Program-made: the position numbers and the translations under genes
DNA from: CAZSLI01 sp964607705
GTDB taxonomy: Bacteria > Actinomycetota > Coriobacteriia > Anaerosomatales > PHET01
Length of the DNA: 64,000 nt
Reading direction: 5' to 3'
Assembly (NCBI GenBank): GCA_964607705.1
Contig: CAZSLI010000001.1
Coordinates: 159,204-223,203 of the forward strand
In this document: one piece after another, positions 24,467 through 33,125 of the stretch
How positions within the stretch are numbered: position 1 is the first letter of the stretch
How the letters are laid out: every line of letters begins with the position of its first letter
The notes under the pieces: generated by a model
Databases searched by the model: none
Told to the model about the DNA's origin: nothing
What the model saw: the letters and a program-made list of their open reading frames with translations, nothing else

Positions 24467-25312
24467 TTAGCGGAAGAGTCCGATCACGCGGGACAGCAAC
24501 TGCTCGGTGGTGCTCTGGCTGGCCACCGGGGTACCGCCGGTCTGCTTGAGCGGCGATGTCACCGGCTCGAGCGCGGCGGTGGTGGGTGCGCCGACCGGCT
24601 CAGTCTGCGGAACCGAAGTGGGAGGCAGCGGCGTGGGCTCGGTCTTGAGCTCAGGCTGCGGCTGGTCGATGGGCTTGTAGTCCACGTGCTTGAACTTCGC
24701 GATGCCGCGGACGATGGCCTGGGCGTACTTCGCTCGGGCTTCCGGGTCCTTGAGCTGCCTGCGCTCGGAGGGCGTGCTGACCGAGAGGACCTCGATGAGG
24801 ACCGCGGGGCGCTTGCTGCCGCGCAGAACCGCCAGGCCGCGAACGTCTTTGCGATTGCCGATGTCCTTGTAGGGGGTCAGCGGTTGCAGTTCGCTCATGA
24901 TCGCGCGACCGAGGCGCTTGCCGGACTTCGAACGGTAGATGGCCATCGTGCCGTCCTTGCGGCTTCCGGTGCTGTTCGAGTGGATCGACACGAAGACATC
25001 GGCGCGGCTGCGGTTCGCCTTCGCAGGACGCTTGTTCAACGGGATGAAGCGATCGTCGTCACGGGTCATGGACACCTTCCAGCCCTGACGCTTGGCTTCC
25101 TTGGCGACCGCGAGGCTGATCGCCAGGTTCGATCTCTTCTCCTGGAGACCATGGCTGACGGCGCCCGGGTCCTTACCGCCGTGCCCCGGGTCGATGACGA
25201 TGCTCACTGGCGCCGCGTATGCGCTTGCGGGCAGGGCGAGAGCCAGGCCGAGGCCTGCCACGGTCACTGCAAATCGGCGCTTCGCCGAGAACTTCTGAGA
25301 CGCTGCGTTCAC
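24467..25312 (-). CDS. Secreted N-acetylmuramoyl-L-alanine amidase (amidase_3)
   Basis: 281 residues from GTG 25312, which has AAGGAG six bases upstream and opens directly into a signal peptide ending ALPASAYA. The longer frame to 25426 is unsupported. Amidase_3 zinc ligands and catalytic residues are visible: IVIDPGHGGKDPGA, the E in LQEKRSNL, VSIHSNS and AVLIEVLS. The C-terminal 90 residues are proline-rich and end in a short helix. It cleaves the bond between N-acetylmuramic acid and L-alanine in peptidoglycan. It lies upstream of the S11 carboxypeptidase on the same strand, so cell-wall turnover is a shared theme. Confidence 0.92.
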   Translation of the reverse strand: MNAASQKFSAKRRFAVTVAGLGLALALPASAYAAPVSIVIDPGHGGKDPGAVSHGLQEKRSNLAISLAVAKEAKRQGWKVSMTRDDDRFIPLNKRPAKANRSRADVFVSIHSNSTGSRKDGTMAIYRSKSGKRLGRAIMSELQPLTPYKDIGNRKDVRGLAVLRGSKRPAVLIEVLSVSTPSERRQLKDPEARAKYAQAIVRGIAKFKHVDYKPIDQPQPELKTEPTPLPPTSVPQTEPVGAPTTAALEPVTSPLKQTGGTPVASQSTTEQLLSRVIGLFR

Positions 25313-25333
25313 GTGCACTCCTTCACTCCGGGC

Positions 25334-25353
25334 GGCATGCGACAAGGCATGCC
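25334..25353. repeat. Inverted repeat upstream of the amidase gene
   Basis: GGCATGC-GACAAG-GCATGCC, a perfect 7-bp stem, lies 21 bases upstream of the amidase start codon in the 215-base divergent gap. It could be an operator or a leader hairpin. I looked for the conserved segments of a ydaO-type c-di-AMP riboswitch in this gap and did not find them. Confidence 0.4.
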
Positions 25354-25527
25354 TGCGGGGGGTGGTTTCGCGCCGTGGTCCCGCCATGTTGCGGTCCTGG
25401 CGCCTGTTCACTTGCGACCCTGACAAAGCGATGCCGATGCCAACCCAGAGCAGTGCAGGTCAGGCGTTAGCCGAGTGGAAAGTCGTGACAGACGGCGGCA
25501 TCTGAGTGGTAGTCCGAGGAGGCAGAC

Positions 25528-26961
25528 ATGGAGAGAAATGCCAGTTCAGAGGTGGTGCTGGCATTCAGCGTCGTCACACGCAAGCGCTGCGGACCGTTTG
25601 GTCAGTGCCGCCTCGGACTTGGCAGCCGCATTGCTTCGCTAACCGTCATGAGCAACTACATGCAAAGACTCGAAGTGCGGCTACGCGGGCTTGTAGAAGG
25701 CCGTCGCGAGCGAGCGCTACTCAGCCCGTTCACCGTCGTCGCGAGCACGGTCATGGGGCTCGCGCTGATCGCCGCCCCGGTGGCGTTGACGCGTCGCCCT
25801 GCCGACGACTTGATCGCGGGCCGGACGCCGATCACGGCGGCCGGCGGCGCAGGGTCATCGGCAGGCGATGTGTTGCCGGGTGCTGTGGGCGCGAGCGCGC
25901 CTGCGACGCCGTCGGTGGAGCCCGCGCACAAGACGCTCGTCGTCGCCTTCTATGGCGGCTGGGGAGATGAGGGCTTTCACTCGCTGGAGCGCAACATCGA
26001 CAAGATCGATGTGCTGATGCCGATGTGGTACCACATCGGCAACGACGGCCGGCTGACCCTCAGTTCGGTGAAGGACAAGCGCCGTGTCATGCGCCTCGTC
26101 CGGCGAGAGAACCCTGATCTCAAGGTCATGCCGATCGTGAACAACTACGACAAGCGAACCGGTTCGTGGAACCCCGAGCAAGTCGCCAGGCTCATGCACA
26201 AGAAGGGCAAGAAGCAGGCGATCGCCAAGCGCATAGTCGCCACTATGCGCGCCGAGGGCTACGCGGGCATGAACATCGACCTCGAAGGTTTCACCGGTCG
26301 TGACCGAACGCTCGTCACCGGCTTCATGAAGGAACTCTATCCGCGCGCCCACAAGGCCGGCTTGACCGTCTCGCAAGACGTGATCGTCGGCTCTGCCGCG
26401 TACGACCACGCCAAGTTGGCCAGGTACAACGACTACATGATCCCGATGATGTACGACGAGCACTGGAAGACCAGTGGTCCGGGACCCATCGCCTCGCAGC
26501 GCTGGTACGAGAAGACGCTGCGCAAGTTCATCCGTCAGGTCCCTGCCGAGAAGGTCATCGTGGGGCTCGGCACCTATGCTTACAACTGGGGGCCCGGGCA
26601 GCGCGCGCAGGCCATGACGTTTCACGAGGCAGGCTCGCTCGCCCGCCGCAAGCACGTCAAGATCAAGCTCGACCGGAGAGGCATGAACTCGCACTTCAGC
26701 TACAAGCAGGGCGGCAAGACGCGTCACGTGTGGATGCTCGACGCGGTCAGCTCGTACAATCAAGTGAAGGCCGGTTCGGAGCACAAGATCGCGGGGTACG
26801 CCTTCTGGAGGATCGGCGCCGAGGATCCCGACGTGTGGAAGGTCTTCTCCGACCGCGATGCGCTGGACGGCCGGACTGCTGCCTCTCTGGAGCATGGTAG
26901 GCGTCGCATCGCTTACGACGAGTCGAGCGGACGCATCGGCGGGGCCGTGATCGTTCCTTAG
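25528..26961 (+). CDS. Membrane-anchored glycoside hydrolase family 18-like protein
   Basis: 477 residues. ATG 25528 is preceded by GAGGAGGCAGAC; an internal ATG at 25648 is the alternative. One membrane helix (about 70-90, FTVVASTVMGLALIAAPVAL) anchors an external domain. From residue 134 there is a GH18 TIM barrel: VVAFYGGW, LMPMWYHI, VMPIVNN, then YAGMNIDLEGF with the catalytic glutamate and one upstream aspartate kept, and MIPMMYDEHW. The first two acidic positions of the DxxDxDxE motif are A and N, as in YaaH-like spore and cell-wall members. It probably binds or cleaves an N-acetylglucosamine-containing wall polymer. A glycan operon follows. Confidence 0.85.
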   Translation: MERNASSEVVLAFSVVTRKRCGPFGQCRLGLGSRIASLTVMSNYMQRLEVRLRGLVEGRRERALLSPFTVVASTVMGLALIAAPVALTRRPADDLIAGRTPITAAGGAGSSAGDVLPGAVGASAPATPSVEPAHKTLVVAFYGGWGDEGFHSLERNIDKIDVLMPMWYHIGNDGRLTLSSVKDKRRVMRLVRRENPDLKVMPIVNNYDKRTGSWNPEQVARLMHKKGKKQAIAKRIVATMRAEGYAGMNIDLEGFTGRDRTLVTGFMKELYPRAHKAGLTVSQDVIVGSAAYDHAKLARYNDYMIPMMYDEHWKTSGPGPIASQRWYEKTLRKFIRQVPAEKVIVGLGTYAYNWGPGQRAQAMTFHEAGSLARRKHVKIKLDRRGMNSHFSYKQGGKTRHVWMLDAVSSYNQVKAGSEHKIAGYAFWRIGAEDPDVWKVFSDRDALDGRTAASLEHGRRRIAYDESSGRIGGAVIVP

Positions 26962-27052
26962 GGCTGGGTCGGCTTTTCGCGCGCGCGAAGGGCGGCTGGT
27001 GCGCTACTCTGTACGCCGTCCAGCAATCCATGAAGCGACGTGCGGAGCGAAA

Positions 27053-28012
27053 GTGAACGAACCCGTTCCCTCGTGTAGCGACGAGGCCTCAGATCGGCTG
27101 AGGAGTCACTACCGAAACCGGATCGTCTTGGTGACCGGTGCCGGTGGGTTCATCGGCGGCCATCTGGTCCGAGCCCTCATGCACTACGGGGCCGACGTCC
27201 AGTGCACCGCGTTGCCCGCCGAGTCGCTGTCGCACGGATGCGTCCACCGGGTCGATCTACGGGACGAGGATGCCATCGCGGATCTCGTCGCGCAGGTGCG
27301 TCCCGAGGCCGTCTTTCACTTGGCGGGGGTCGTCGACACGTCGAGCGCCGCAGCGCACGTCTCCCGCTCGTTGCAGGGCAACCTCGTCGCCTCAGTGAAC
27401 GTGCTTCTTGCCGCCGAGGCCAACGGAGTCCCACGCGTCGTGCTGACGGGCTCTTCCGAAGAGCTCACGGGTGAGGCCGGAGCGACATCCCCTTATGCGG
27501 CGGCGAAGCTGTCTGTGCGCCCGTGGGTCGGCTTGTTCCGCGAGCGTTACGGGTTGGATGTCGTGACCTTGCGCCCCTTCATGGCGTATGGCCCGGAGCA
27601 GCCGCCTCATCGGCTGATCCCCCAGGTAGCGCTTCACTTGTTGGCTGGCAACGCGCCCACGGTCAAGGACCCTGAGCGGATCTGCGATTTCACCTACGTC
27701 GATGACGTCGTGCAGGCGTTCCTGCTCGCAGGCATGGCCGATTCCGTCCCCGCGGGGGACTACGACGTCGGTACGGGCGTGGGAACCCGTGTTGCGGATG
27801 CGTGCGAAGGACTTCGTCGCCTTCTGCCCGAGAGCCCAGCCATCGAATACCTACCGCGACCGGCCTCGGTGGAGCCCCACATCGCGTTTCAGCACGGCGC
27901 GCGGATTCCGGGCTGGGCACCATGCGTGGCGCTCGACGCCGGACTTGAGAGAACGCTCAAGTGGTATCGCTCGAAGCAAGCGTCCCACTCCGAAGATGAG
28001 GAAGCACGATGA
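27053..28012 (+). CDS. NAD-dependent epimerase/dehydratase (SDR)
   Basis: 319 residues from GTG 27053, preceded by GGAG. It is an extended SDR: NAD motif VTGAGGFIGGHLVRAL, HLAGVVDTSS, active-site SPYAAAKLS (Y and K conserved) and LRPFMAYGPEQPPHRLI. The catalytic serine/threonine region is TGSSEELTG. Such enzymes epimerise or dehydrate nucleotide sugars. The exact substrate is unknown. Its ATGA junction with the next epimerase shows a coupled pair in a glycan operon. Confidence 0.85.
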   Translation: MNEPVPSCSDEASDRLRSHYRNRIVLVTGAGGFIGGHLVRALMHYGADVQCTALPAESLSHGCVHRVDLRDEDAIADLVAQVRPEAVFHLAGVVDTSSAAAHVSRSLQGNLVASVNVLLAAEANGVPRVVLTGSSEELTGEAGATSPYAAAKLSVRPWVGLFRERYGLDVVTLRPFMAYGPEQPPHRLIPQVALHLLAGNAPTVKDPERICDFTYVDDVVQAFLLAGMADSVPAGDYDVGTGVGTRVADACEGLRRLLPESPAIEYLPRPASVEPHIAFQHGARIPGWAPCVALDAGLERTLKWYRSKQASHSEDEEAR

Positions 28013-29043
28013 GCTGGTTGGTCACCGGTGGATGTGGTTTTGTCGGCAGCAACGTGGTCGACGCACTGCTGACTCAGGGGCAGGACGTCGTCGCGCTCGA
28101 CAACCTGACCCGGCACGGTTCCGAACACAACCTCGCGTGGCTGCGCGAGCGCCATGGGGATGGCTGGCGCTTCGTTCAGGCCGATACGCGCGACCAAGGC
28201 GCGGTCGACCAGGTCATCGGTGACTTCAAGCCAGACACTATCGCGCACCTTGCGGGGCAGGTGGCCATGACCACCAGCGTCGCGGACCCGCGCCTCGACT
28301 TCGAGACCAACGCACTCGGCACGTTCAACGTCCTCGATGCCGTGCGACGGCTGTCGCCCGACAGCGGCGTCATCTACTCGTCCACCAACAAGGTCTACGG
28401 CGAGCTCGACCAGTTCGAGTACGTTGAGGGCCCGACGCGCTGGCTCATGCCATCTCACCCCAATGGGATCGCCGAGGACGTGCAGCTTGACGGTTACTCA
28501 CCGTATGGCTGCTCAAAACTCGCGGCCGACCAGTACGTTCGTGACTGGCACCGTCTCTACGGTTTGAAGACTGCGGTCTTCCGGCACTCGTCGATGTATG
28601 GCGGACGCCAATACGCCACGTACGACCAGGGCTGGATCGGGTGGTTTTGCATGAAGGCACTCGAGATGGCGGATCCGGACGCGCCGAACTTCACCATCTC
28701 AGGAGACGGCAAGCAGGTGAGGGACGCCTTGCACGCCGATGACCTCGTGACGGCGTACCTCGCCGCCGGGGAGCACCTCGATGAGGTAGCCGGAAGCATC
28801 TTCAATCTCGGTGGTGGCCCCGCCAACGCGCTCTCGCTGCTGGAGTTGTTCGCCAAGCTTGAAGAGATCACCGGCAACACGATGCGCTACGACAAGCTTC
28901 CATTCCGCCAGGGTGACCAACTCGTCTTCGTCGCCGACATCACGAAGGCCCACGATCTTCTCGGCTGGCAGCCGAGAGTCTCGTCCGACGAGGGGCTCGC
29001 TCGAATGGTGGAGTGGACACAGGAGATGACCGGTGCCCTCTAG
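28009..29043 (+). CDS. CDP-paratose/tyvelose 2-epimerase-like SDR
   Basis: 344 residues. NAD motif VTGGCGFVGSNVVDALL, LDNLTRHGSEHNLAWL and YSSTNKVYGELDQFEY are close to the RfbE/CDP-tyvelose epimerase group, and YGCSKLAADQYV supplies the catalytic Y and K. That enzyme interconverts CDP-paratose and CDP-tyvelose. The CDP-sugar synthesis genes (rfbF, rfbG) are not in the window, so either they lie elsewhere or the substrate is another nucleotide sugar. It overlaps its neighbours at both ends (4 and 11 bases). Confidence 0.85.
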   Translation: MSWLVTGGCGFVGSNVVDALLTQGQDVVALDNLTRHGSEHNLAWLRERHGDGWRFVQADTRDQGAVDQVIGDFKPDTIAHLAGQVAMTTSVADPRLDFETNALGTFNVLDAVRRLSPDSGVIYSSTNKVYGELDQFEYVEGPTRWLMPSHPNGIAEDVQLDGYSPYGCSKLAADQYVRDWHRLYGLKTAVFRHSSMYGGRQYATYDQGWIGWFCMKALEMADPDAPNFTISGDGKQVRDALHADDLVTAYLAAGEHLDEVAGSIFNLGGGPANALSLLELFAKLEEITGNTMRYDKLPFRQGDQLVFVADITKAHDLLGWQPRVSSDEGLARMVEWTQEMTGAL

Positions 29044-29770
29044 TCAGACCGGACCCGCCATCAGCGTCGTCATGCCGGCCTATCAGGAGGCCGAGAACCT
29101 GGCGCTGTTGCTTCCCCAGCTCAGGTCCGTGCTCGATTCGCTCGGCGTGAGCTGGGAAGTGCTCGTCGTCGACACGGCACAGCCGCGAGACGAGACGCCC
29201 GAGATCTGCGCCCGCGTGGGCGTCACGCACGTGCCTCGCGAGGGCGGGGACAGCTACGGCGACGCGATCCGCACCGGCATGGCGCGCTGCAGGGGTGAGC
29301 GGGTCGTGATCATGGACAGCGATGGATCGCACGATCCCGAGTTCGTGCGCACGCTGTGGGAGCACCGCGACGACGCGGACATCGTCATCGCATCGCGCTA
29401 TGTTCCCGGCGGCGATACACAGAACCCGTGGGCGCTTGTCGCCATGTCCAAGGCGCTCAACCTGGTCTTCTCGGCGGTCGTTCACCTGCCGGCGAAGGAC
29501 GTGTCGAACAGTTTCCGCCTCTACCGGGGCGAGCAGTTGCGCTCGATCCAGGTCGAGTTGGACCACTTCGATGTGCAGGAGGAGCTCTTCGCCCGCCTGT
29601 TGTGGGAGTTGCCCGAGCCGGCGACGGTAGCCGAGGTACCATTCGCCTTCAAGGCGCGGCTTCACGGGAGCTCGAAGCGAAGCATGACCGTCTTCATCGC
29701 CGCCTACCTCGCCGCGATGGTTCGCCTGCGCAAGATGCGTCGCGGGATCCGGGATGCGAGAGGGCGATGA
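29033..29770 (+). CDS. Family 2 glycosyltransferase, DPM1-like
   Basis: 245 residues, GTG start with AGGAGA upstream, overlapping the epimerase stop by 11 bases. It has the GT2 fold: VVMPAYQEAENL, LVVDTAQPRDET (in place of the usual DDGS), the metal site IMDSDGSHDP and ASRYVPGGDT, a region like dolichyl/polyprenyl-phosphate mannose synthases. The C-terminus holds one weakly hydrophobic helix only. It probably transfers a sugar from a nucleotide donor to polyprenyl phosphate on the cytoplasmic side, which the next gene could use as donor. Confidence 0.88.
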   Translation: MPSSQTGPAISVVMPAYQEAENLALLLPQLRSVLDSLGVSWEVLVVDTAQPRDETPEICARVGVTHVPREGGDSYGDAIRTGMARCRGERVVIMDSDGSHDPEFVRTLWEHRDDADIVIASRYVPGGDTQNPWALVAMSKALNLVFSAVVHLPAKDVSNSFRLYRGEQLRSIQVELDHFDVQEELFARLLWELPEPATVAEVPFAFKARLHGSSKRSMTVFIAAYLAAMVRLRKMRRGIRDARGR

Positions 29771-31425
29771 GCCCCCGGCCCGATGAGCGTCGACGACGTC
29801 GAGGTCGGGAGCGGCTCACGTTCCCTGACGCGATCCTGGGCGATCCGGGTGCTCGGACAAGCCGAACTCTTCTGATCGTCACGCTGCTCACGGCTGCGGC
29901 GTTGTTTGCCGCGATCAAGTACCTGGGCATGCGCCAGTTCGGAGCCGAGGACGGCGGTATCACCGCGGCGATCGCCTACATGGTCAAGCTCGGATACGTG
30001 CCGATCCGGGACTTCGAGACCACGGGCTTTCCGCCGCTGTACATGCTCGCCGGTGGGTGGGCGTTCCGGATGCTCGGCACGCGCTGGGAATCCCTCGTCA
30101 CACTTGCGGCACTCACGAGTTCGATGGCGCTCGTGGTGCAGACATGGTTGGGCAGACGGGCGGGATTCTCGCCGGTCACGGCGATCGCGATCGCGATCGT
30201 CACCCAGTGCGCCACGTTCCTGCCACTCTCCAACTGGTGGTACAACCAGCTGACTTCAGTGGTGGGCGTGCTGTTCGTGACGGCGGCGCTGGCGTTCGCG
30301 CGCCAGCCCGAGGACCGGCTGAACTCGGCGTCGTTGCTGCTTACAGCGGCAGTGATCTCCTGGTGCAAGCCCAACGTCGCCGCACTGCTCCTGTTGGGCG
30401 TCGGAATCGTCATCGTGTCGTCTCACCGGCTACGCCGCCGAGGACTCGCGTTGATGGTGGGTGCCGCGGTGCTATCCCTCGCGGGGTTGGTCATCGTCGG
30501 ACTGAGCCCGTCGGGGCTCATTTCCGAGTACTTGGGCGTTGGCGTCAGGCTGACACCGGGCAACTTCGTCACCTTCTTCCTGCTCAATGACAACCTCGAC
30601 GTCATGCTCACCATGGGGTTGCTCGTCCCGGCACTTGCCGCGGGGGTCACCTCTCTCGTATTCGCGGTTCTCAAGCCGACGGATGCGCAAGCGGCAGGTC
30701 CCCGCGTTGCGCTGGCCGCACTGGCGGTGGCGACCGGTCTCGCCGCCATGGGCACGAACAACGATCACAACCTCGTCGACGCTCCTCTCATCTTGCTGGG
30801 ATGTGTCGCCGTGGCCTGCGTCGCGTTCGGTGAGCGCGGCGAGCGCCGAAAGACGCGCCTCGCTGTGGCGTTGGCTCTGTCGTTCACGTTGCTCGGGCTG
30901 AGTGTCTACGGCACCGTGTCCGCCGGTTTCCGCTATCGCATCTACTCGGTGGGACCGGGGGCGTTTTGGGAGAAGACCGGTCTGTCGTCGTTGGGTGGAA
31001 GACCCATGCTTGCCGGTGTGAGCGCTGGTCCGGCTCTCCATACGACGCTTGCAGACATCCGAGCCACCCTGCGCGCCAATCCGGACGTCGTCGCGTCCGA
31101 CGGCGTGTTCTTCGGCCCGCGGCTGCTCGTGATGTATCCCGAGTTCGGTGTGGCTCCGCCCAAGGGGCTGCCCACCTGGTGGATGCTCTATCGCGACGGC
31201 CGACCGCGGACAGCCAAGGCCGTGGGCCGTTTCGCCGAGGAGAAGCGCCCGCTCCTCATCATCTTCGGTGGGGACTACACCGACTTCCCGCAGTCACTGC
31301 GAGAGCTGATCCGCTCGCGTTACACGGCCTATCACTACGGCACGCTCACGCTCCACGTGCTCAAGGGCTCAGACGTGCGGGTGCCGAAGGGTGCGCAGCC
31401 CTTCAAGTGGGACGGCGGGAGCTAG
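29767..31425 (+). CDS. Polytopic membrane protein, probable GT-C glycosyltransferase
   Basis: 552 residues from ATG 29767 (ATGA overlap). The first helix (about 38-54) is followed by an external loop with acidic EDGG (about 60) and RDFETTGFPPLYMLAGG, a pattern seen in GT39/PMT-like GT-C enzymes. About eleven to twelve helices reach to residue 400, then a 150-residue soluble C-terminal domain (DVVASDGVFFGPRLL...). GT-C enzymes use polyprenyl-phosphate sugars outside the membrane. Pairing with the GT2 gene immediately upstream supports this role. The acceptor is unknown. Confidence 0.72.
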   Translation: MSPRPDERRRRRGRERLTFPDAILGDPGARTSRTLLIVTLLTAAALFAAIKYLGMRQFGAEDGGITAAIAYMVKLGYVPIRDFETTGFPPLYMLAGGWAFRMLGTRWESLVTLAALTSSMALVVQTWLGRRAGFSPVTAIAIAIVTQCATFLPLSNWWYNQLTSVVGVLFVTAALAFARQPEDRLNSASLLLTAAVISWCKPNVAALLLLGVGIVIVSSHRLRRRGLALMVGAAVLSLAGLVIVGLSPSGLISEYLGVGVRLTPGNFVTFFLLNDNLDVMLTMGLLVPALAAGVTSLVFAVLKPTDAQAAGPRVALAALAVATGLAAMGTNNDHNLVDAPLILLGCVAVACVAFGERGERRKTRLAVALALSFTLLGLSVYGTVSAGFRYRIYSVGPGAFWEKTGLSSLGGRPMLAGVSAGPALHTTLADIRATLRANPDVVASDGVFFGPRLLVMYPEFGVAPPKGLPTWWMLYRDGRPRTAKAVGRFAEEKRPLLIIFGGDYTDFPQSLRELIRSRYTAYHYGTLTLHVLKGSDVRVPKGAQPFKWDGGS

Positions 31426-31473
31426 ACCGACGCAGTAGACTAAGGGGCGATAGTCGCGTCCGAGGGGGGATCG

Positions 31474-32427
31474 GTGGCTCAGGTCGTCGTAAGGTGGCTG
31501 GACGGCGGTCAAGTGCGCGTCGGCAGCATCGTGGACATCGACATCGCATGTGACTCGGGCTGGGCCTGGGTCGACGTTCTGCAGCCCGACGCCGACACCA
31601 TGGCCGTGCTGTCCGAGCGCTTCAATCTGCACCCGCTGGCGGTCGAGGACACGCTCCACGGGCGTCAGCGGCCCAAGATCGAGACCTACCGCTCCGGTCT
31701 GTTCATCGTGTGGCTCACCCCGCTTGCGCCGGATGGCGACGAGGTACCGGTCCACGAGCTCGCCGCGTTCCTCGGCAAGGATCACCTCATCACGGTCCAC
31801 GGCGAACAGCGCGAGGAGATCGATGACGTGGTGCGGCGTGCCGATGACATCATGCCGCAGGGCTCCGACTTCCTGCTGCATGCGATCATCGACCGGCTGG
31901 TCGACTCCGTTCTGGGCATCGTCGACGGGCTTGCCGATGAGCTCGAGGACGTGGAGGACCTGCTGCTCTCCAGCCCTGCCGCTAGGGAGCTCGACTCCAT
32001 CTACTCGATCCGTCGGCGGCTCGTTAAGCTGCACCGCATCGTCGGCCCCGAGCGCGACATCATCCGCTCACTGGCGCGGGAGCGGGAGTACATCGACGAG
32101 GAGGCCTATCGCTACCTGCAGGACGTCGGCGACCACCTCGCGAGGCTCGAGGACTCCATCGAGACGACCCGCGACGTTGCCGCCGCCGCAATGGACATCT
32201 ACCTCTCCTCGGTCTCGAACCGCATGAACGAGATCATGAAGGTGCTCACGGTGGTTGCCACGATCTTCATGCCGCTGACCCTCATCTCGGGTATCTACGG
32301 AATGAATCTCGTTCGCGGTATGTGGCCCCCCATCGATGCGGTCTGGTCCTTCTGGGCCGTATGCGGCGCGATGGTGGTGATAGCTGCCTGGATGGTCTGG
32401 TTCTTCAAGAGGAGGAAGTGGTGGTAG
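31474..32427 (+). CDS. corA: CorA-family magnesium/cobalt transporter
   Basis: 317 residues, GTG start preceded by GAGGGGGG. It has a long cytoplasmic domain with coiled helices, then two C-terminal membrane helices. The signature YGMN follows TLISGI (about 274-283) and the loop is short. The C-terminus is basic (FKRRKWW). CorA forms a pentameric channel for Mg2+. The last 7 bases overlap the start of pgsA. Confidence 0.93.
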   Translation: MAQVVVRWLDGGQVRVGSIVDIDIACDSGWAWVDVLQPDADTMAVLSERFNLHPLAVEDTLHGRQRPKIETYRSGLFIVWLTPLAPDGDEVPVHELAAFLGKDHLITVHGEQREEIDDVVRRADDIMPQGSDFLLHAIIDRLVDSVLGIVDGLADELEDVEDLLLSSPAARELDSIYSIRRRLVKLHRIVGPERDIIRSLAREREYIDEEAYRYLQDVGDHLARLEDSIETTRDVAAAAMDIYLSSVSNRMNEIMKVLTVVATIFMPLTLISGIYGMNLVRGMWPPIDAVWSFWAVCGAMVVIAAWMVWFFKRRKWW

Positions 32428-33125
32428 ATCTGCGCGAACCGCGTTCCGACCACGCGCACACGCCCGAATCCTCGCCCGACCACGCGCACGACATCTACAC
32501 GCTCGCCAACATCATCACGATCCTGCGCCTGATCCTCGTACCGATCTTCTTCGCAGTGCTGATGAGCGGCCGCAACGATACGGTTGCCTTCATCCTCTTC
32601 GTCGTGGCGGCTTCCACCGACTGGGTGGACGGCCAGATCGCGCGACGCACCGGTACCGTAACCGAGATCGGCAAGGCCATCGATCCGATCGTCGATCGGC
32701 TTCTGATCGCCGCCGGCGTGCTCGGCGTCTATCTCGAAGGCCGCGTGCCGTTGTGGATCCTCGCGGTCCTCATCTTGCGCGACGTGTTCCTCGGCGTAGG
32801 CGTCCTCTTCCTTGCACGCCGAAGAGTTGCAGCCCCGCCCGTGAACATGCTCGGAAAGATCACTACAGCGCTTCTCCTGATCGGATTCTCAGGACTCATC
32901 CTCAACCAGCCGCTGGTGCCCGGACTCGGTGTCGTCGAGTCGCCTGCACTGCCCGGATGGGGGAGCTCGCCCGCACCCCTCGGCATCTGGTTCCTCTACG
33001 TCGGTATCCTGACGTCGCTCGCGACTGCCGCCATCTACACCGCTCGAGGACTGCACGCCTTGCGTCTCAAGAAGGCCGAGGACACGGCTGCGATCTCGCC
33101 CACGGATCAGGAGGCAACACGATGA
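32421..33125 (+). CDS. pgsA: CDP-alcohol phosphatidyltransferase, PgsA-like
   Basis: 234 residues from GTG 32421, with AGGAGG at 32409-32414. The His/Asp-rich N-terminus DHAHTPESSPDHAHD is followed by membrane helices and the CDP-alcohol phosphotransferase motif DGQIARRTGTVTEIGKAIDP, closing with IVDR: D-G-x2-A-R-x8-G-x3-D-x3-D is intact. It most likely makes phosphatidylglycerol phosphate from CDP-diacylglycerol and glycerol 3-phosphate. Its stop overlaps the next start (ATGA). Confidence 0.85.
   Translation: MVDLREPRSDHAHTPESSPDHAHDIYTLANIITILRLILVPIFFAVLMSGRNDTVAFILFVVAASTDWVDGQIARRTGTVTEIGKAIDPIVDRLLIAAGVLGVYLEGRVPLWILAVLILRDVFLGVGVLFLARRRVAAPPVNMLGKITTALLLIGFSGLILNQPLVPGLGVVESPALPGWGSSPAPLGIWFLYVGILTSLATAAIYTARGLHALRLKKAEDTAAISPTDQEATR
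32446..32489 (+). repeat. 14-bp direct repeat in the pgsA 5' end
   Basis: CCGACCACGCGCAC occurs at 32446-32459 and 32476-32489, 30 bases apart and in the same frame, encoding two DHAH segments. It is probably a small in-frame duplication. Confidence 0.6.

Noticed and set aside
25313..25527. ydaO-type c-di-AMP riboswitch upstream of the amidase
   Set aside because: Such riboswitches often precede cell-wall hydrolases in Actinobacteria, but the conserved GAATC and GGAACC-type segments are not present on the minus strand.
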